In this document: one piece after another, positions 61,278 through 64,000 of the stretch
Layout of the letters: the number at the start of each line of letters is the position of its first letter
Position numbering within the stretch: the first letter of the stretch is position 1
NCBI RefSeq assembly: GCF_004360155.1
Contig: NZ_SAIS01000007.1
Location: 124,001-188,000, forward strand
Reading direction: 5' to 3'
Length of the DNA stretch: 64,000 nt
DNA from: Paraglaciecola marina
Lineage (GTDB): Bacteria > Pseudomonadota > Gammaproteobacteria > Enterobacterales > Alteromonadaceae
The notes under the pieces: generated by a model
The model's database searches: none
Seen by the model: the letters and a program-made list of their open reading frames with translations, nothing else
What the model was told of the DNA's origin: nothing
Made by a program: the position numbers and the translations under genes

Positions 61278-62026
61278 TTGAGCTATTTGGCTATACGTTG
61301 AGTTATCAACACTTGGCTCTACTATGTTTAGTGGCGTTTTTTGTGGGTATGGCCAAAGTGGGAGTACATGGAATTGTAATGTTGGCTGTGCCTTTACTTG
61401 CGCTTATTTACGGTGGGAAAGGGTCAACAGGCTTGATGTTACCAATGATGATAATGGCAGATGTTTTTGCTGTGTTTTATTATCACAGACATGCAAACTG
61501 GGGCTATCTAGGTAAGCTGTTTCCATCGGCAGCAGTAGGTGTAATTATCGGTACTTGGTTAGGCCAAATAATAGATGACCAAGCCTTTCGTAGTATAATG
61601 AGTGTGATTATCTTTGTTAGCTTAGCCATGATGATATGGATGGAAAAAGCCAATAAAGAGCGTATTCCTGATTATTTATGGTTCGCCCTGCTAATGGGGT
61701 TATTGGGAGGGATAACCACCATGATAGGTAACCTTGCGGGGTCTATTATGGCTTTATACTTATTAAGTATGCGTTTACCTAAAAATGAGTTTATAGGAAC
61801 GGCAGCTTGGTTCTTTTTAGCCATAAACTTGTTTAAAGTGCCGTTCCATATATTTGGTTGGCACAGCATTACTGTTAATTCTCTTTTACTAAATCTTAGC
61901 TGCCTGCCATTTATTGCCTTGGGCGCTTGGTGTGGGGTGTGGGTGGTAAAACGTATTGCAGAACAAACCTATCGCTGGTTGGTGATAGCCATGACGGCTT
62001 TAGCTGCCGTATTTATGTTGTTTTGA
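61274..62026 (+). CDS. TauE/SafE (DUF81) family sulfite exporter-like protein
   Basis: The protein of about 250 residues has eight or so hydrophobic helices and the two glycine-rich TauE/SafE repeats: FVGMAKVGVHGIVMLAVPLLALIYGGKG near residue 20 and GLLGGITTMIGNLAGSIMALYLL near residue 135. Family members export sulfite, sulfonates or other organic anions. Its ATG overlaps the TGA of ybaK (ATGA at 61274), so translation is coupled; TTG 61265 is another possible start. The coupling to a Cys-tRNA deacylase suggests a sulfur-linked role, an inference. Confidence 0.87.
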   Translation: MIELFGYTLSYQHLALLCLVAFFVGMAKVGVHGIVMLAVPLLALIYGGKGSTGLMLPMMIMADVFAVFYYHRHANWGYLGKLFPSAAVGVIIGTWLGQIIDDQAFRSIMSVIIFVSLAMMIWMEKANKERIPDYLWFALLMGLLGGITTMIGNLAGSIMALYLLSMRLPKNEFIGTAAWFFLAINLFKVPFHIFGWHSITVNSLLLNLSCLPFIALGAWCGVWVVKRIAEQTYRWLVIAMTALAAVFMLF

Positions 62027-62067
62027 GAATCGTGTATTTAAAAAGTTACTGAATTATCTCAGCTGCC

Positions 62068-63996
62068 TTAAAACAACTTCCGTTCTACCCATAAAATGCT
62101 TAATGCTAACACTAATGCCACCCATACCCAGAATTTGTTGAGGTTTTTATAATAATTGCTGCTAGCTATGTATTGATGATTTTTTAATACGTATTCAGTG
62201 GCGGCAATCGCTTGGGATTGTCGTAAAGCTTGCCAGTTTTCTTTGGAATAGACGTAGCCATAGGTATCCACTGTTTTAGCTGTGGAACTGCTTATTCGCT
62301 TAACGTTAGGCTCTGCTGATGCCTGTAATCTGTACCAGCCGCTCTGGTTAGGCCATAGAGTCAAACAATGCTTTTGGGGTTGTAATAACCGATTAGTCAG
62401 CGGTATCTCTTGTGGTTTTTGGGGATTAACTAAGATTACAAATGTAACTGAATTGGCATCTCCATACAGGCATTGTACAAATGAAGCGTCCTCAAAGTTA
62501 ATGCGCTCAGTATCTTCAGACTGCCATTGAAGAGATTGATTAGGCCGAGCTAATTGCTTGAGTAAAGATTGCCAATAGTGACTATATTCACTCGTTTTCC
62601 CAGATGTTTGCCAACTATAGCTAGTATTTATCAAAGATAAGCCAATACTCCCTAGGCCCATATTTTGTTTAACCACTAAACTTTGACCCTTATTACCCGT
62701 AACTAATATTTGCTGGCTGGAGCTGCTTACGTCTGCTTTATTGATATCTATAGCTTCTTCAATACTGCTATCTGGCCAACTGGGAATACTAGAATAGCTG
62801 GCAATATCTAAAGGGGTAATCGACAGCTCATCTAACCATTCAATGTGTTCAAGGGGCCAAGAAGCTGCTAATTCACTATCTACTAAAATAAGTACGCCCA
62901 AACCTTGTTGAACCGATCTTGATAAGGCTTGGATTTGTTCAGTAGATAGAGCTAACACCGCCCGTCCATCTAGTATTATTAGATCAAAGCTTTGTAATGC
63001 TTTTAAATTAAAAGGCTCGCTGAGCTTTGCTATTTCATCATCATTGAAGTTGATGGCTTGCTGAATATCTTTGTGTTTACTGATTTGAGTGGCTATTAGC
63101 AGTTTAGTGCCATATTGACTCGCCCAATTAGAAAACTGGCGAGTCTCAAAAGAAGGGGCGGATTGTTTAATGAAAATCTGCAATGGCGTACTGGTGCCAA
63201 CTGATATTGCTATGGGCTCATCAAGCAGGAGTCGACTGTCTGGGTTAGTTAGTTGTAATCGATACAGCCACTGCCCTTGGGTTTTCATTGGTGAACTTAA
63301 ATTAAAGCTCTCACCAGCTCTAATTCTTTGTGTGGTTAGCACTTCACCGATAGGGTTGAGCAGAGCTAATTCAAATATTGTGGCTTCATTTGAGTTAACA
63401 GTGTCCCTTTGTAAACGTCCGGTTACTTCAAGAAATTCACCAACTGCTAGGGTTTTCTGAAAACTAATATCAACTAAACCTAGTGTAATCTGCTCAGGTG
63501 AAAAGTTTATATTTATTGCTTCAAGGATTTCAGGGGGCACCAGAGTATTTAAATGTTGCCATTGTTGTTCACTAAGGCCGCTGCCTAGTATATGCAGAGC
63601 CTGTAAAGGAGTGGCTTGATTGAATATTTGCACTGGGTCCTGAATCACTACACCTTCTTGCATGATTTTGTGACTGCTTAGGCTTTCGTCTACCGGCTTT
63701 AAAATGAAAATATTTTGCTCATCTTTCAGAGTATTAAGTTGTTCTAGTGATACGCCCTCGGTGATGAGTACACTGGTGGGTTGGTCATTTGTAGAAACCT
63801 GTATGTCTATTGCTAAAGCAATAATACAAAGGCTTGCCACAGTAGAGCTTAACCAAACTAGTAAAAGTCTAATTGGGTGTTTTTTCAAACGTAGTAGCGC
63901 AAGATAAGCACTAGCGCCTAGGGTGCATAGTAGTAATGCCAATAAAACCACAGCCATTAATGGGTTTGCTGCAAACGTTCCTAGGGAGAAGGTCAT
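62068..63996 (-). CDS. large BatA-like/glutamine amidotransferase-type membrane protein
   Basis: This protein of at least 642 residues has two N-terminal membrane helices (about residues 10-30 and 45-65), a long periplasmic region, a central DLIILDGRAVLALSTEQIQALSRSVQQGLGVLILVD segment typical of the amidotransferase-like domain found in BatA/DUF58-cluster proteins, and a C-terminal helix (FWVWVALVLALSILWVERKLF). It may belong to an aerotolerance-type MoxR/BatA cluster lying beyond the window. The start at 63996 is only four bases from the end of the window, so a longer N-terminus cannot be ruled out. Confidence 0.65.
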   Translation of the reverse strand: MTFSLGTFAANPLMAVVLLALLLCTLGASAYLALLRLKKHPIRLLLVWLSSTVASLCIIALAIDIQVSTNDQPTSVLITEGVSLEQLNTLKDEQNIFILKPVDESLSSHKIMQEGVVIQDPVQIFNQATPLQALHILGSGLSEQQWQHLNTLVPPEILEAININFSPEQITLGLVDISFQKTLAVGEFLEVTGRLQRDTVNSNEATIFELALLNPIGEVLTTQRIRAGESFNLSSPMKTQGQWLYRLQLTNPDSRLLLDEPIAISVGTSTPLQIFIKQSAPSFETRQFSNWASQYGTKLLIATQISKHKDIQQAINFNDDEIAKLSEPFNLKALQSFDLIILDGRAVLALSTEQIQALSRSVQQGLGVLILVDSELAASWPLEHIEWLDELSITPLDIASYSSIPSWPDSSIEEAIDINKADVSSSSQQILVTGNKGQSLVVKQNMGLGSIGLSLINTSYSWQTSGKTSEYSHYWQSLLKQLARPNQSLQWQSEDTERINFEDASFVQCLYGDANSVTFVILVNPQKPQEIPLTNRLLQPQKHCLTLWPNQSGWYRLQASAEPNVKRISSSTAKTVDTYGYVYSKENWQALRQSQAIAATEYVLKNHQYIASSNYYKNLNKFWVWVALVLALSILWVERKLF

Positions 63997-64000
63997 GGTA

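Overview
The window looks like chromosomal DNA of a marine gammaproteobacterium of the Alteromonadales type (Alteromonas, Paraglaciecola, Glaciecola and relatives). The evidence is a moderately AT-rich sequence by eye, a gammaproteobacterial rpiA / ygfA / 6S RNA / ygfB / pepP / ubiI neighbourhood, AcnB, WaaA, a fatty acid cis/trans isomerase, a long Tricorn-type protease, and many small lipoproteins and exported proteins. I see no insertion sequence, prophage, CRISPR array, rRNA or tRNA. Genes are dense and lie on both strands in short operons.

Layout. 0.2-6.1 kb: small membrane protein, Na/Pi cotransporter with a small coiled-coil partner, periplasmic ATP-dependent DNA ligase, Cti and a DedA/VTT membrane protein. 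6.4-9.7 kb: coupled 2-oxoglutarate oxygenase and MFS exporter, then a PepSY membrane protein. 9.7-11.8 kb: AraC-GyrI-like regulator, MAPEG protein and glutathione-transferase-like protein in one operon. 12.0-14.5 kb: periplasmic binding-like protein and a YegD-type Hsp70. 14.8-16.1 kb: an AT-rich patch of three short accessory genes, including an Imm27-like immunity protein and a lipoprotein that seems to start at ATC. 16.2-20.6 kb: Tricorn protease homologue and an alpha/beta hydrolase. 20.6-21.2 kb: a gene-free stretch with an orphan terminator. 21.2-24.4 kb: exported protein, M14 peptidase, lipoprotein and second signal peptidase I. 24.4-28.2 kb: WaaA plus two paralogous glycosyltransferase-like genes flanking a sulfotransferase. 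28.3-36.3 kb: DUF2797, ribosome hibernation factor, EF-hand protein, kinase-like protein, ABC exporter, accessory peptide deformylase, MltB-type transglycosylase and UspA. 36.8-46.7 kb: DMT transporter, YgiQ radical SAM protein, HAD phosphatase, high-potential iron-sulfur protein, RNase H-like protein, Asp-rich lipoprotein, DUF3466 protein and PhyH dioxygenase. 46.9-52.8 kb: AcnB, DUF192, methylthioribose kinase and SDR. 53-62 kb: the rpiA-to-ubiI region, then YbaK and TauE. 62.1-64 kb: a large BatA-like membrane protein at the window edge.

The most notable part is 53-57.3 kb. A 6S RNA (not protein coding) lies on the minus strand opposite ygfB, as in enterobacteria, but zapA is missing. Between 6S RNA and ygfA lie an unknown 136-residue protein, a ribokinase and a nucleoside hydrolase. 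With rpiA downstream these genes could turn nucleosides into ribose 5-phosphate and then ribulose 5-phosphate. The ribokinase gene has a clear promoter whose -35 box overlaps a perfect 14-bp palindrome, a likely operator. Two other genes in the window appear to use ATC or ATT as start codons. All functional calls come from reading the sequence and from memory of the families; no searches were run.
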